A stretch of DNA of 48,297 bases from Yersinia thracica (GTDB lineage Bacteria; Pseudomonadota; Gammaproteobacteria; Enterobacterales; Enterobacteriaceae): NCBI RefSeq assembly GCF_902170565.1, contig NZ_CABHXX010000057.1, forward strand, positions 1-48,297, given 5' to 3'. A program made the translations under genes and the position numbers. Of this stretch, positions 21,695-31,434 are shown one piece after another. Every line of letters begins with the position of its first letter. Within the stretch, counting starts at the first letter, position 1. The notes under the pieces are model-generated. The model searched no databases and was not told where the DNA came from. It saw only the letters and a program-made list of their open reading frames with translations.

Positions 21695-21720
21695 TAAAAA
21701 CCCCCCGACAAGCGGGGGGA
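21695..21720 (-). terminator. Hairpin terminator between yjfP and yjfY
   Basis: Seven-base-pair GC stem (ccccccg at 21701-21707 with cgggggg at 21713-21719), loop acaag. The A run before it (21696-21700) reads as a T run on the minus strand, so it best serves yjfY; it could also stop yjfP. Confidence 0.75.
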
Positions 21721-21799
21721 ATGAGTCTGTGGGCAATCTTTTTCTTTCTCGGTGTTTCCAGGCATTTCTCTGGTGTTGTATTTATCTATCGCTTGAATC

Positions 21800-22075
21800 T
21801 TAGCGATAGAGAACGGCATTAACGTGTATGGAACTGTTATCGCCGGGTTCATGCATAGCAATTATCTGATAAGAACTGGCTCCGCGTTCATCGGCTAATT
21901 GACTGATTTGCGCCGTGGCATCATCAGGAGAAACCACATTGTGGCCCAGTGACAGTGCGCCGATACTGACGCGCTGTTGCTGCATAGCTTGTTGGGCGGT
22001 TATTTCTGTGGCAGCGAAAGCGCTGGTTGATAATACCAAGCCGAGTACGGCTGCGATGGTGAGTGTATGTTTCAT
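21800..22075 (-). CDS. yjfY: Small periplasmic protein YjfY-like (DUF1471)
   Basis: 91-residue exported protein of unknown function. Signal peptide MKHTLTIAAVLGLVLSTSAFA with cleavage before ATE, then a DUF1471 (YhcN/BhsA-type) domain with the features IGALSLGHN, ISQLADERGASSYQIIAMHEPG and terminal HVNAVLYR. It resembles E. coli YjfY, which also lies just upstream of rpsF. The start is the ATG at 22073-22075; the longer frame to 22150 would run into the ERIC element. The ERIC copy begins 18 bases upstream of this start, so it may be in the 5' leader. Confidence 0.85.
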   Translation of the reverse strand: MKHTLTIAAVLGLVLSTSAFAATEITAQQAMQQQRVSIGALSLGHNVVSPDDATAQISQLADERGASSYQIIAMHEPGDNSSIHVNAVLYR

Positions 22076-22092
22076 AGGTGACTCCAAAATCT

Positions 22093-22219
22093 TATACCCG
22101 TCATACTTCAAGCCGCAGACGCGTTGGCTGCGCTCACGCATCCCAGTCACTGACTTATGTCAGCTCCTGGGGATTTGCTCAGTTGCCGCCTTCCTGCAAC
22201 TCGAATTATTTAGGGTATG
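22093..22219. repeat. Full-length ERIC element (127 bases)
   Basis: Runs from TATACCCGTCATACTTCAAG to CGAATTATTTAGGGTAT and contains the diagnostic ERIC cores: CGCTCACGCATCCCAGTCAC and the palindromic centre around AGCTCCTGGGGATTT. The 127-base length is the classical ERIC size. It lies immediately upstream of yjfY on the minus strand and far upstream of rpsF on the plus strand. Transcribed ERIC copies fold into long hairpins that can affect mRNA stability (known from Yersinia). Confidence 0.92.
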
Positions 22220-22481
22220 TTTATTTACTTTGAATAACTTTTCTTTGCGCGGTACCGCTTTAAATGCGGTGGATGTAAATAATTCTAGTCGCTTTTGTTA
22301 ATTTAAAAATACGCGATAATTGATTCACTTGGTCAAAAAAAATGAATGATATATGCAGAACTAATGATTTTATTGAAATATTTAGCTGACTAATGGATTA
22401 ACATCCATAGGTTCTGTCATGAACAAAAAGTGCGGTTTTAGCAGAGTAATGGTTAGAACAAGAATAAATCCCCGCCAGTCC
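22220..22481. other. Gene-free AT-rich stretch upstream of rpsF promoter
   Basis: About 260 bases between the ERIC element and the rpsF promoter. It is AT-rich, has no convincing frame, and shows one short inverted repeat (gcggtaccgc, 22250-22259). No operator or RNA gene is recognisable. Confidence 0.5.
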
Positions 22482-22510
22482 TTGAGTTTCAAACCGCCCG
22501 CAAGTATAGT
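22482..22510 (+). promoter_or_regulatory. Sigma-70 promoter of the rpsF operon
   Basis: TTGAGT at 22482-22487 and TATAGT at 22505-22510 with exactly 17 bases between. Transcription would start near 22517, after a GC-containing discriminator (TACGCG) typical of stringently controlled ribosomal promoters, leaving a leader of about 95 bases before rpsF. Confidence 0.6.
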
Positions 22511-22548
22511 TACGCGTCATTTTTCAGCCGCACACAAACACGTTCCTT

Positions 22549-22583
22549 GCCTCCATGGGCCGCGGTTGACCCTATCAGGAGGC
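22549..22583 (+). promoter_or_regulatory. Probable S6:S18-binding leader structure of rpsF mRNA
   Basis: A six-base-pair helix gcctcc (22549-22554) with ggaggc (22578-22583) encloses a second helix ggg (22557-22559) with ccc (22570-22572) whose loop starts CCG (22560-22562). Known: the S6:S18 complex binds such a CCG-presenting structure in its own operon leader and represses translation in several phyla including E. coli. Inference: this is that autoregulatory element. Confidence 0.55.
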
Positions 22584-22610
22584 TGAATAATCCGTAAGGA
22601 GCAATAATCG

Positions 22611-23003
22611 ATGCGTCATTACGAAATCGTTTTTATGGTCCATCCTGACCAAAGCGAACAGGTTCCGGGCATGATCGAGCGCTATAGTGCAACAATCACT
22701 AATGCTGCTGGCACGATCCACCGTCTGGAAGACTGGGGCCGCCGTCAACTGGCTTACCCGATCAATAAACTGCACAAAGCTCACTACGTTCTGCTGAACG
22801 TAGAAGCCCCGCAGGAAGCGATCGATGAGCTGGAAACAAACTTCCGCTTCAACGACGCCGTTATCCGTAGCATGGTTATGCGCGTTAAACACGCGGTAAC
22901 TGAAGCATCACCAATGGTTAAAGCGAAAGACGAACGCCGTGAGCGTCACGACTTCGCGTCAGAAGCCAATGATGATTCTGAAGCTGGGGATTCTGAAGAG
23001 TAA
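22611..23003 (+). CDS. rpsF: 30S ribosomal protein S6 (bS6)
   Basis: Binds the central domain of 16S rRNA as a heterodimer with S18. 130 residues (E. coli 135 before tail processing). Recognisable from [18 protein letters not shown] at the N terminus through [19 protein letters not shown] to the acidic tail [11 protein letters not shown], the region that RimK extends with glutamates in enterics. AAGGAG precedes the ATG. First gene of rpsF-priB-rpsR-rplI. Confidence 0.98.
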
Positions 23004-23008
23004 TTGCC

Positions 23009-23561
<553 letters not shown>

Positions 23562-23588
23562 TCGGCCACTGTCCATTAACGACTTTGA

Positions 23589-24053
<465 letters not shown>

Positions 24054-24075
24054 GTTACGCTACTGTTAACCTGCT

Positions 24076-24102
24076 AAAACGCCAGCCTCGTGCTGGCGTT
24101 TT
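24076..24102 (+). terminator. Rho-independent terminator of the rpsF-rplI operon
   Basis: Eleven-base-pair stem aaaacgccagc (24076-24086) with gctggcgtttt (24092-24102), loop ctcgt. Confidence 0.92.
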
Positions 24103-24146
24103 GCTTTCTGGCGGTGTTTTGTTTTCCGGTAAAGAGAAAATAGCCG

Positions 24147-24599
24147 TCAGGATGCCGATTCCGATGGCAAAATATCAAACTGACATTCCTCAGCCGCCAC
24201 TTCCGAACAGTGGTAAATTTCAAGAAAAGCCGTCTGCTGATACTGCCAATGAGGTTTACCACTGATGGATGCCGGCCAGGTTTTATTCCCGTAATACATA
24301 TCTAACTGCCAACCCTCGGCCTGCAAGTTATAAGTACATTTTTGAAACTTCCCCTGATGGACGCTATTACCCTCCTCGTTTTCACTGTCGATAATTAACA
24401 GTGCCTCACTGAAATCTTTAATCGCGGTTTTGTTCTGCGGTATAGATCCTTGCAAGGAGCCTATCCATTTCTCATCACCGCCGGTTTCGGCGGAATAAAA
24501 TAACCCTATTTGTTGGATTGTATTAATCGCTGGACAGTGCTGAGCCACTGCGCTTAATGGGGCGCAAAGTAGCCATAAAACAGGTGATTTATATTTCAT
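24147..24599 (-). CDS. Exported protein of unknown function (DUF3757-like)
   Basis: 150 residues, not present at this place in E. coli. A signal peptide (residues 1-19, ending SAVA before QHC) points to export. The mature part has four cysteines (22, 88, 131, 139), enough for two disulfides, and an N-terminal CP...I...G.F/Y.A...W.G pattern that I associate with DUF3757, a small family found in enterics and pseudomonads; this assignment is from memory and tentative. It lies alone between the rplI terminator and ytfB, both of which are core genes, so it is probably an accessory insertion. No function can be assigned. Confidence 0.75.
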   Translation of the reverse strand: MKYKSPVLWLLCAPLSAVAQHCPAINTIQQIGLFYSAETGGDEKWIGSLQGSIPQNKTAIKDFSEALLIIDSENEEGNSVHQGKFQKCTYNLQAEGWQLDMYYGNKTWPASISGKPHWQYQQTAFLEIYHCSEVAAEECQFDILPSESAS

Positions 24600-24734
24600 A
24601 ATCGCTCCCTTATGAGTATTTTCTGGTGTTATGGATGGTGTGAACCATCCAGAAACAACCTACTTCGGGAGCGGCGGGATAACACTATCAAAGAAAATAA
24701 GGCGGTAAACAGAAGTGATTAGGGGCGGCTGGGA

Positions 24735-25496
24735 TTAACGTTCGCGACGATAACTGCCATCGTTTTGCCGGGTAAACAGCGCTTCCGGACTATTGGCGGA
24801 TTCAATGGCCAGAGCCGCGACCACGCCTTCTGCATCCAGCATGATTTTAACTTCTTGCCCGGCTTTGAGGTTACTGAGTGGTTTATCATTCCCTTCAACT
24901 TGCGCCATCGCAAAAACTTCATTCACGGGCAAATTATTATCGCGAAACAGCTGCGCCAGTGTTTTCCCTGATTGAATTTGATAACTCTGCCAGTTCCCTT
25001 GTAACGGGGGTATCTGTGGAGACGCCACCGTTGGAGGTGGCGGAGCATCAAGATTACCTTGTAATTGGGCCTGTAGCGGCACGTCAGTGGACGGCGTACT
25101 CACCGGGAAGGTGTTATTGGTATTATCACGGGAAACCGGCCACAGCAGTGCCAGCAGTAATACCGTGGTCGCAATAATGACCCAACGGCGGTGAAAGAGA
25201 GGCAAAGGCTCCATCCACTCAAAACTGTCCGGTAAATGCCAGATTTTCAGTAACAGCCCTTTAATCCCTTTTTCCTGTGCAGCTGTTGCGACAGTTTCCG
25301 GGGACACATTATTTTCAGCCGAGGCGATATCCTCAGCAGGAGAAATGTGTTCAGACGCACTGACTTCTGACATCAGATTTTGATCATCAGCATTTTTAGT
25401 CTCCGGCAATACCCTCTGCCGGAAACTCAGCCAGGTGCGCAGCAATGGCTGATAAACTCGAGTGCTTTTCCTTCTCCTGGGCGCGATTCTGCCCAT
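24735..25496 (-). CDS. ytfB: Cell-division-associated protein YtfB (OapA family)
   Basis: Single-pass inner-membrane protein; E. coli YtfB associates with division and binds glycan strands. 253 residues: a basic and acidic cytoplasmic N-terminal part (1-104), one membrane segment at about 105-121 (VIIATTVLLLALLWPV), a Pro-rich periplasmic linker, and a C-terminal LysM-like OapA domain (about 165-250) with WQSYQIQSGKTLAQLFRDNNLP. E. coli YtfB is shorter (about 212), the extra length being in the N-terminal part. It diverges from fklB, as in E. coli. Confidence 0.9.
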   Translation of the reverse strand: MGRIAPRRRKSTRVYQPLLRTWLSFRQRVLPETKNADDQNLMSEVSASEHISPAEDIASAENNVSPETVATAAQEKGIKGLLLKIWHLPDSFEWMEPLPLFHRRWVIIATTVLLLALLWPVSRDNTNNTFPVSTPSTDVPLQAQLQGNLDAPPPPTVASPQIPPLQGNWQSYQIQSGKTLAQLFRDNNLPVNEVFAMAQVEGNDKPLSNLKAGQEVKIMLDAEGVVAALAIESANSPEALFTRQNDGSYRRER

Positions 25497-25569
25497 GGTG
25501 ACCTCTCTTCAACAACATAAAATAACAAAAGGGCAATTTACCCATAGGCTTCTAAGTATAACCTTTCTT

Positions 25570-25590
25570 GCTTGAAGCATGACGAGTATA
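25570..25590. repeat. Fragment of an ERIC element end (inverted)
   Basis: A 21-base stretch ending CATGACGAGTATA is the reverse complement of the TATAC-TCGTCAT-CTTCAAGC terminus of the ERIC copies, with one or two changes. It lies in the ytfB-fklB divergent gap; no other ERIC sequence is nearby. Confidence 0.45.
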
Positions 25591-25733
25591 AACGGGGATG
25601 TTCCCCATTAGCCTGCTACCATTGTTTCTTTTTCTACGATAAAAGTCATCATTCACGAAGCAAGATTTTACCGCGCTCCCCTGCTGCTGTTATGCTGGCG
25701 GCTTCGACATGATTAGCGACTAAAGGAAAATCC

Positions 25734-26354
25734 ATGACAACCCCTTCTTTTGATAGCGTTGAAGCGCAAGCGAGCTACGGAATTGGTTTACAAATCGGGC
25801 AGCAATTGCAAGAGTCCGGGCTGGAAGGTTTATTGCCAGAGGCATTGTTGGCAGGTTTGCGTGACGCGATGGAAGGGAATACACCGACTGTCCCTGTTGA
25901 TGTAATACATCGCGCATTGCAAGAAGTGCATGAAAAAGCTGATAAAGTTCGCGTTGAACGCCAACAGGCTTTGGTAGAAGAAGGGAAAACATTCCTGGAA
26001 GAAAATGCCAAGCGTGATGATGTCACCACCACCGAGTCCGGCTTACAATTCTCTGTATTACAGGCGGGTGATGGCCCAATTCCATCTCGCCAAGACCGCG
26101 TGCGCGTGCACTATACTGGCCGCCTGGTTGACGGCACGGTATTTGATAGCTCAGTTGAGCGCGGCCAACCAGCAGAGTTCCCAGTCAGCGGCGTTATTCC
26201 CGGCTGGATTGAAGCTTTGTCCATGATGCCAGTTGGGTCTAAGTGGAAGCTGTATATCCCGCATAACCTGGCTTATGGCGAGCGTGGTGCTGGTGCGACT
26301 ATCCCACCATTCAGCGCATTGATGTTTGAAGTGGAACTGCTGGAAATTCTGTAA
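25734..26354 (+). CDS. fklB: FKBP-type peptidyl-prolyl isomerase FklB (FKBP22)
   Basis: Cytoplasmic cis-trans prolyl isomerase and folding helper. 206 residues, as in E. coli. N-terminal dimerisation helices (about 1-95, starting with [13 protein letters not shown]) are followed by the FKBP domain (about 105-206) with [34 protein letters not shown] and [20 protein letters not shown] lies just before the ATG. It stands alone with its own terminator. Confidence 0.96.
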   Translation: MTTPSFDSVEAQASYGIGLQIGQQLQESGLEGLLPEALLAGLRDAMEGNTPTVPVDVIHRALQEVHEKADKVRVERQQALVEEGKTFLEENAKRDDVTTTESGLQFSVLQAGDGPIPSRQDRVRVHYTGRLVDGTVFDSSVERGQPAEFPVSGVIPGWIEALSMMPVGSKWKLYIPHNLAYGERGAGATIPPFSALMFEVELLEIL

Positions 26355-26376
26355 TTTCGGTAAAGAATGGCATGAG

Positions 26377-26403
26377 AAAGGGCGACATTATGTCGCCCTT
26401 TTT
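26377..26403 (+). terminator. Rho-independent terminator between fklB and ytfE
   Basis: Eleven-base-pair stem aaagggcgaca (26377-26387) with tgtcgcccttt (26391-26401), loop tta, then more T. The symmetric A and T flanks mean it can also stop ytfE from the other side. Confidence 0.92.
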
Positions 26404-26438
26404 GCGTTTATTGACCAGTTCAATAATCTACAGTGAGG

Positions 26439-27104
26439 TTATTCGCCATCCAGTGCGCGGGGAAACAGCAAATTATTTTCCAGATGAATATGTTCCATCA
26501 GGTCAGTTATGAATTCATTGATACCGGTATAAAGCGCCCGCCAAGTGTTACAGGCACCTTCCGGTGGCGTCATATTTTGTGTCAGTTGTTTAACCACTTC
26601 CAACTGTTGCCCTACCGCATCATGCTCAGCTTCCATCACCAATATGGGCCCACCCGCCTGTGACCCCATGCCGCGTTTGATCATCGGGAACAGAATTTGC
26701 TCCTCTTTGTACATATGCTGGGTAAGCTCTTCTAAAATAGCCATAAGTTCGGTCGCCAGCCCTCGAGGGCATGCTGGTTTTTCGCCATGAACGCGCTCAA
26801 CCTTTTCAGCCATTAGAATCAATTCTGGCAGTTGCTCGCGATGGCGGTTGTGATAGCGGCTGATAATAAAATCAATGATGTTCGCCAGTGGTTGTTGTTG
26901 CCAATCTTCAGATGATTGCGGCTCGGTTTGTAAGGCGCTCAACTGCGCCTCTAGCGTGTCAATATCCAGATTTAGCTTAGTGGCTGCTCGTAACAGTGTT
27001 TGCTTGCCACCACAGCAGAAATCCAACTGATTTTGACGAAATAATTTTGTTGCCCGTGGAATGGCGATAGCCAAAGCACCCAGAGACTGATTGCGGTAAT
27101 CCAT
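26439..27104 (-). CDS. ytfE: Iron-sulfur cluster repair di-iron protein YtfE (RIC)
   Basis: Repairs Fe-S clusters damaged by NO or peroxide; di-iron protein of the cytoplasm. 221 residues (E. coli 220). The ScdA_N domain carries Cys30-Cys31 in DFCCGGKQ. The hemerythrin-like domain supplies the iron ligands in [34 protein letters not shown] and [11 protein letters not shown]. The gene is preceded by an NsrR operator at 27137-27159, so it should be induced by nitric oxide when NsrR is inactivated. Position between fklB and cpdB resembles E. coli except that cycA and ytfF-H are absent. Confidence 0.96.
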   Translation of the reverse strand: MDYRNQSLGALAIAIPRATKLFRQNQLDFCCGGKQTLLRAATKLNLDIDTLEAQLSALQTEPQSSEDWQQQPLANIIDFIISRYHNRHREQLPELILMAEKVERVHGEKPACPRGLATELMAILEELTQHMYKEEQILFPMIKRGMGSQAGGPILVMEAEHDAVGQQLEVVKQLTQNMTPPEGACNTWRALYTGINEFITDLMEHIHLENNLLFPRALDGE

Positions 27105-27136
27105 GATGACACCTCATTGAGTAATTAAATATCTAT

Positions 27137-27159
27137 AAGATGCATAATAAATGCATGTT
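27137..27159. promoter_or_regulatory. NsrR operator upstream of ytfE
   Basis: A 23-base imperfect palindrome: left arm AAGATGCATAA, centre T, right arm AAATGCATGTT (reverse complement AACATGCATTT). It fits the published 11-1-11 NsrR consensus (AAGATGC and GCATCTT outer parts) with few mismatches. It ends 33 bases upstream of the ytfE start on the minus strand, where E. coli also has an NsrR site. Confidence 0.8.
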
Positions 27160-27231
27160 ATTAATCGCGATATAGCTCTAAAGAGGTAGTAGGAGTAACA
27201 ACAGCGCTCCGTAAAGCGCTGTTGTTAGCGG

Positions 27232-29193
27232 TTATTTCTTATGTAAATCAATTTGATACACTTCAAAACCAATCTCGTCAGTCCCCATTGCTTTCATTGG
27301 GTATTGTGCTTTTTGCTTAATAAATTCAGCGGCTTTGGCACTTGGCGAGGTTTCAAAGCGGATATCCAGCGGATGCTGACTCTCAAGAGTCGCCAGACGC
27401 CAATTGTTATCTGCTTGCGGGGTCACTTGCCCCTGTTTTTTGGTTTCCGCACTGATATACGCTGACAGAACCGCGCGGTTTTCATCCGGTGAGGCGAATG
27501 CAATATGGCTATCACCGGTACCGGCAAACTTACCGCTATAGGCGCGGTAATTGTTGGTCGCAATCAGGAATGTCGCTTTTGGATCAATAGGTTTTCCGTT
27601 GAAAGTCAGATTTTTGATGCGCTCAGCTTTGTCATTAATCAGCGCACACTCGCCGTCATAGCGAGCAGGTTGGCTGACATCAATTTCATAATTAACGCCG
27701 TCGATAACATCGAAATTATAAGTGCGGAAACCATCCCAATTAATCAGCGACTGCGGCTTGCTGCTGTTGACATCAATTTGATTAAATTGCGCGGCAGAGC
27801 ACTCCAGCCACTGCTTGACGTCCGCACCACTGGCTTTGACCACCACTAAAGTGTTCGGGTAAAGGTACAAATCAGCGGCATTGCGGAAGGTCAGCTCGCC
27901 TTTTTCCACTTCGACAAAACTGGCTGGGTCATTCTTACGGCCACCGGCTTTAAAGGGCGCGGCGGCAGAAAGCACCGGTAAATCAGCTAAATCAGGATCG
28001 CCCTGAATAAAGTGTTCGGTATAGGCGCGCTGGGCATTATTGACAATTTGTATGGTCGGATCGTCTTGGATCAGTGACAAATAGCTGTACATATTATCCG
28101 AGGCTGTGCCAATCGGCTGGCTGACAAAATCGCGGGTACCTTGGTGATCGGCAGCTAACACCTTGACCAATTTGGTATTTTCGGCGGCTAATGATTTTTG
28201 TGTGGTTTTATCAAAGATAGGGCGAGCTTCGGCTTTAGCTTGAGTCACCCGCCAGGAACCTTGGTCATTATTCAACACAAAATCAACCACGCCAAGATGG
28301 TCACCCCACTGGCCGGGCATCACTGCCGGAATACCGTTGAGTGTCCCCTGCGCGATATCCGCTCCTTTGATAGCGGCAAAATCTTTGCTTGGGAACACAG
28401 CATGGGCATGACCAAACATAATGGCATCAATTCCCGGAACCTGGCTGAGGTAATAAACCGAGTTTTCCGCCATGGTTTTATAGGGGTCACTGGAGAGGCC
28501 GGAGTGGGGGATGGCGACCACTAAATCGGCACCTTGCTGGCGCATTTCCGGCACCCACTTTTTGGCCGTTTCGGTGATGTCATCGACGGTGACTTTGCCG
28601 GTGAGATTGGCTTTATCCCATATCATGACTTGCGGCGGCACAAAGCCAATATAGCCGATACGCAGATTATGGTTTTTTCCATCGCGATCTTTGACCGGAG
28701 TGTCGACAATTAAATAGGGCTGAAACAGCGGCTTACCGGTTTTGACATCAATAACGTTGGCATTCACATAGGGGAATTTGGCCCCCGCCAGTGATTTTTT
28801 CAGGTAATCCAGACCATAATTAAATTCATGGTTGCCGATGTTACCCACGGCATAGTCCAGTGTATTCATCGCCTTATAAACAGGGTGAATCTCACCGGCT
28901 TTTAGCCCTTTGGCGGCCATATAATCGCCCAGCGGGCTACCTTGAATGAGATCGCCATTATCCACCAGCACACTGTTAGTGGCTTGTTGGCGAGCGGCTT
29001 CAATAAGGCTCGCGGTGCGAACCAGACCAAACTTCTCAGTAGGTTTATCTTTGTAGTAATCGAAATCCATCATATTGCTGTGCAGATCGGTGGTTTCCAG
29101 CACTCGCAGATCAACAGTAGCGGCTTGCGCGGTTGAGGTTGCGACAGCAATCAGGCTGGCAAGGAGGGATAACGTCAGCGGGCGCTTAAACAT
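27232..29193 (-). CDS. cpdB: Periplasmic 2',3'-cyclic-nucleotide 2'-phosphodiesterase/3'-nucleotidase CpdB
   Basis: Hydrolyses 2',3'-cyclic nucleotides and 3'-nucleotides in the periplasm, releasing usable nucleosides and phosphate. Signal peptide [24 protein letters not shown], then the metallophosphatase domain with [35 protein letters not shown] and FGHAHAVFP, and the C-terminal 5'-nucleotidase domain with [18 protein letters not shown]. The frame stays open to 29361; I choose the ATG at 29191-29193 because GGAG precedes it by about six bases and it gives a clean signal peptide (653 residues; E. coli 647). The ATG at 29205 is the alternative. Confidence 0.95.
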   Translation of the reverse strand: MFKRPLTLSLLASLIAVATSTAQAATVDLRVLETTDLHSNMMDFDYYKDKPTEKFGLVRTASLIEAARQQATNSVLVDNGDLIQGSPLGDYMAAKGLKAGEIHPVYKAMNTLDYAVGNIGNHEFNYGLDYLKKSLAGAKFPYVNANVIDVKTGKPLFQPYLIVDTPVKDRDGKNHNLRIGYIGFVPPQVMIWDKANLTGKVTVDDITETAKKWVPEMRQQGADLVVAIPHSGLSSDPYKTMAENSVYYLSQVPGIDAIMFGHAHAVFPSKDFAAIKGADIAQGTLNGIPAVMPGQWGDHLGVVDFVLNNDQGSWRVTQAKAEARPIFDKTTQKSLAAENTKLVKVLAADHQGTRDFVSQPIGTASDNMYSYLSLIQDDPTIQIVNNAQRAYTEHFIQGDPDLADLPVLSAAAPFKAGGRKNDPASFVEVEKGELTFRNAADLYLYPNTLVVVKASGADVKQWLECSAAQFNQIDVNSSKPQSLINWDGFRTYNFDVIDGVNYEIDVSQPARYDGECALINDKAERIKNLTFNGKPIDPKATFLIATNNYRAYSGKFAGTGDSHIAFASPDENRAVLSAYISAETKKQGQVTPQADNNWRLATLESQHPLDIRFETSPSAKAAEFIKQKAQYPMKAMGTDEIGFEVYQIDLHKK

Positions 29194-29562
29194 GGCTTTC
29201 TCCATTGTGTCTTTTCCATTAACAAAACAATTCGACCTGTATCGCAAAAGAATATGTAAATTTAATAGGTCGTCATAGCAAAGTGTGAAGTTTGGCAGAA
29301 AATGGTTGCGGATAACGCCGAGATGCTCACAGTTGCAGCAGGTTAATTCCCCTGATTTCATTGGGCCTTATCCCACAAAGGTGGCTATTTGGCTGGAAAA
29401 TTATTAGTCTGCCAAAGGGATGTTCGGCTTTGTAATGATTAATTTTTATTTTAGTTTTACGTTCTAAAATGAATATAGAGTGAGTGAGACCTGACAGGAA
29501 CCCTTATTGATTTAAGCATCACTATCAATATTCGACATACTCATAATACCAAGGGGTGGATG
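29194..29562. other. cpdB-cysQ divergent gap
   Basis: About 370 bases carrying the opposing control regions of cpdB and cysQ. An open frame from cpdB extends to 29361 but lacks a plausible protein beyond the signal peptide. I do not recognise an operator with confidence. The ribosome-binding site AAGGGG at 29551-29556 decides the cysQ start. Confidence 0.45.
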
Positions 29563-30303
29563 ATGTTAGAGCAAATTTGCCAACTGGCCCGCGAAGCAGG
29601 CGTGGCGATTATGGCGGTCTATCAGGGCGAGAAGCCCCTTGATGTGGCCCATAAAAAGGATGATTCGCCGGTCACGGCGGCGGATCTAGCGGCTCACCAG
29701 ATTATCAAAGCTGGGTTAGCAGCATTGACCCCCGATATCCCGCTGTTATCGGAAGAAGATCCTCCTACTTGGGCGGTGCGGCAGCACTGGCAGCGCTATT
29801 GGCTGGTTGATCCACTGGATGGTACCAAGGAATTCCTAAACCGTAATGGCGAGTTTACTGTCAATATCGCCCTGATTGACCAAGGGGTGCCGGTGTTGGG
29901 GGTGGTTTACACCCCGGTGACCGAGGTGATGTACAGCGCGGAAAACGGTCAGGCGTGGAAAGAAGAGTGTGGTCGGCGCATGCAGATTGAGGTGCGTGAT
30001 GCCGTCCCGCCGCTGGTGGTGGTCAGCCGCTCCCACAGTGATGCTGAACTGGAAGATTATTTGGCGCAATTGGGCGAGCATCAGACGGTAGCAGTTGGCT
30101 CATCACTCAAGTTTTGTTTGGTCGCCGAAGGAAAAGCACAGTTATACCCCCGCTTTGGGCCAACGAATATATGGGATACGGCGGCCGGGCATGCTGTTGC
30201 TATGGCGGCTGGGGCGCAGGTTCACGATTGGCAGGGTAAACCACTGTCTTACACCCCCCGTGAATCTTTCCTGAACCCCGGCTTTCGGGTGTCTATATTC
30301 TAA
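29563..30303 (+). CDS. cysQ: 3'(2'),5'-bisphosphate nucleotidase CysQ
   Basis: Removes 3'-phosphoadenosine 5'-phosphate, the by-product of sulfate assimilation and sulfotransfer, by magnesium-dependent hydrolysis. 246 residues, as in E. coli. Inositol-monophosphatase-family metal motifs: LLSEEDPP (Glu64/65), [11 protein letters not shown] (Asp83, Asp86) and [11 protein letters not shown] near the C terminus. There are two adjacent ATGs (29560, 29563); the second is chosen because AAGGGG is six bases before it and the E. coli protein also begins at that position. ytfJ is convergent, two bases beyond the stop. Confidence 0.96.
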   Translation: MLEQICQLAREAGVAIMAVYQGEKPLDVAHKKDDSPVTAADLAAHQIIKAGLAALTPDIPLLSEEDPPTWAVRQHWQRYWLVDPLDGTKEFLNRNGEFTVNIALIDQGVPVLGVVYTPVTEVMYSAENGQAWKEECGRRMQIEVRDAVPPLVVVSRSHSDAELEDYLAQLGEHQTVAVGSSLKFCLVAEGKAQLYPRFGPTNIWDTAAGHAVAMAAGAQVHDWQGKPLSYTPRESFLNPGFRVSIF

Positions 30304-30305
30304 TT

Positions 30306-30869
30306 CTATTGTTTCACGAGCTGGTGCAGTTGGTCGATGACCTGCTGCACTTCTGCGGGGGTCAGCGCGCCGTCTTTGAAAAATTTAACATTTCCTTGCT
30401 GATCCAGAACCACAATAGCCGAGCCTTTCTCCGCTAAACCCCAAGCCTTTTTGACATTCCCGGTGCTGTCTACCACAAACTGCGACCAAGGGAATTCCCG
30501 CTTATTGGTTTCAATGCTATTACGCACAAACACCGCGGTGCCGAAGATAGCGTCATCGGTATTGACGATTGTCGTCGTTTGGTAATGTTGGTGTGGCAGA
30601 TTAGCGTGCTTGATAGCTTCCACTAGCGGTGCATTCAGTTCTTTTGCTGCTGTGCGGCCCGCAATATGCTGGACAACTCGCACTTTTCCCGGCAATTGTG
30701 CGCTATTCCAGTTTTTGTAGCTAAACTGATCACTAGCCTTATCGTAATTTAATTCGCCTTTATCACTGACACCTACCGGCGGCACTCGCTGGTCAACTTG
30801 AATGGTGAGAGCGCTGGCCATTAATGGGGTGAAAAGCAGCGATAGTATAAGCAGGCTATTTTTTATCAT
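30306..30869 (-). CDS. ytfJ: Periplasmic thioredoxin-fold protein YtfJ
   Basis: 187 residues, close to E. coli YtfJ (184). Signal peptide MIKNSLLILSLLFTPLMASA then a mature domain (about 22-187) with KVRVVQHIAGRTAAKELN and VLDQQGNVKFFKDGALTPAEVQQVIDQL, the pattern of a thioredoxin-like fold without a CXXC active site (no cysteine in the mature chain). Physiological role unknown. It ends two bases from the convergent cysQ and its promoter faces ytfK. Confidence 0.9.
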   Translation of the reverse strand: MIKNSLLILSLLFTPLMASALTIQVDQRVPPVGVSDKGELNYDKASDQFSYKNWNSAQLPGKVRVVQHIAGRTAAKELNAPLVEAIKHANLPHQHYQTTTIVNTDDAIFGTAVFVRNSIETNKREFPWSQFVVDSTGNVKKAWGLAEKGSAIVVLDQQGNVKFFKDGALTPAEVQQVIDQLHQLVKQ

Positions 30870-31206
30870 GGGATGTCCTTTTGGATCTTATGGCTATTAT
30901 GAGTCATGTCGGTACTTATTCCTGTAAACAGGCAAGTTTCCCAATAATAGGTGCAGATCAGAGGTCTGTCCTGTTTGTCTAAAAGAATTATTTCTGACAG
31001 TAACTAGATGGTTATTCTGTTACAAACTCTCATTTTCTCTCAATAATACTGTAATATTGTGTAAATGCAGCATCAATGACTGGTTTTGTAGGAACTTAAC
31101 CCCATACTCTAGGTCTATTACTCTGCAATTATCTTACGCCACCTGCTCACTTGGTCGCTAAGGTGCCAAAGGGTGCGTATCAGTGCTAAGGGAGGAAAGT
31201 AAAACA
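30870..31206. other. ytfJ-ytfK divergent gap
   Basis: 337 bases holding the two divergent promoters. AT-rich around 31015-31070 with an AATAAT -10-like hexamer at 31042-31047 and a weak -35 TTACAA at 31020-31025 (16-base spacing). E. coli ytfK is PhoB-regulated, but I could not align a convincing pho box. Confidence 0.4.
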
Positions 31207-31410
31207 ATGAGGATCTTCCAACGTTACAACCCGGCAAAAATCGCGATGTATGTCAAAACACTGTTTCGCGGCCGGTTGTATATCAAGGATATGGGGGCTT
31301 TTGAGTTTGATAAGGGCAAAATTTTAATCCCGAAAGTTAGGGATAAGCGCCACTTTGAGGTGATGTCGGAAGTTAACCGGCAAGTGATGCGGCTACAAAC
31401 AGAAGTCTAG
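31207..31410 (+). CDS. ytfK: YtfK, small activator of SpoT alarmone synthesis
   Basis: 67 residues, almost the same as E. coli YtfK (68), which has been reported to bind SpoT and tilt it towards (p)ppGpp synthesis under phosphate or fatty-acid starvation. Highly conserved core [22 protein letters not shown], ending [12 protein letters not shown]. The ATG at 31207 (MRIFQRYNP) is preferred to a TTG at 31183 because it matches the family N terminus; GGAGG lies at 31192-31196. Single gene between two divergent or convergent neighbours. Confidence 0.93.
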   Translation: MRIFQRYNPAKIAMYVKTLFRGRLYIKDMGAFEFDKGKILIPKVRDKRHFEVMSEVNRQVMRLQTEV

Positions 31411-31434
31411 CGACATCTCCGAACAGAATTAATC

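Noticed and set aside
22420-22585. Small frame (about 55 codons) upstream of rpsF
   Set aside because: It runs through the rpsF promoter and leader helix and lacks a convincing ribosome-binding site; coincidence is more likely.
31015-31065. Possible pho box upstream of ytfK
   Set aside because: CTGTTAC and CTCTCAT words occur, but spacing does not give the 11-base repeat of a pho box.
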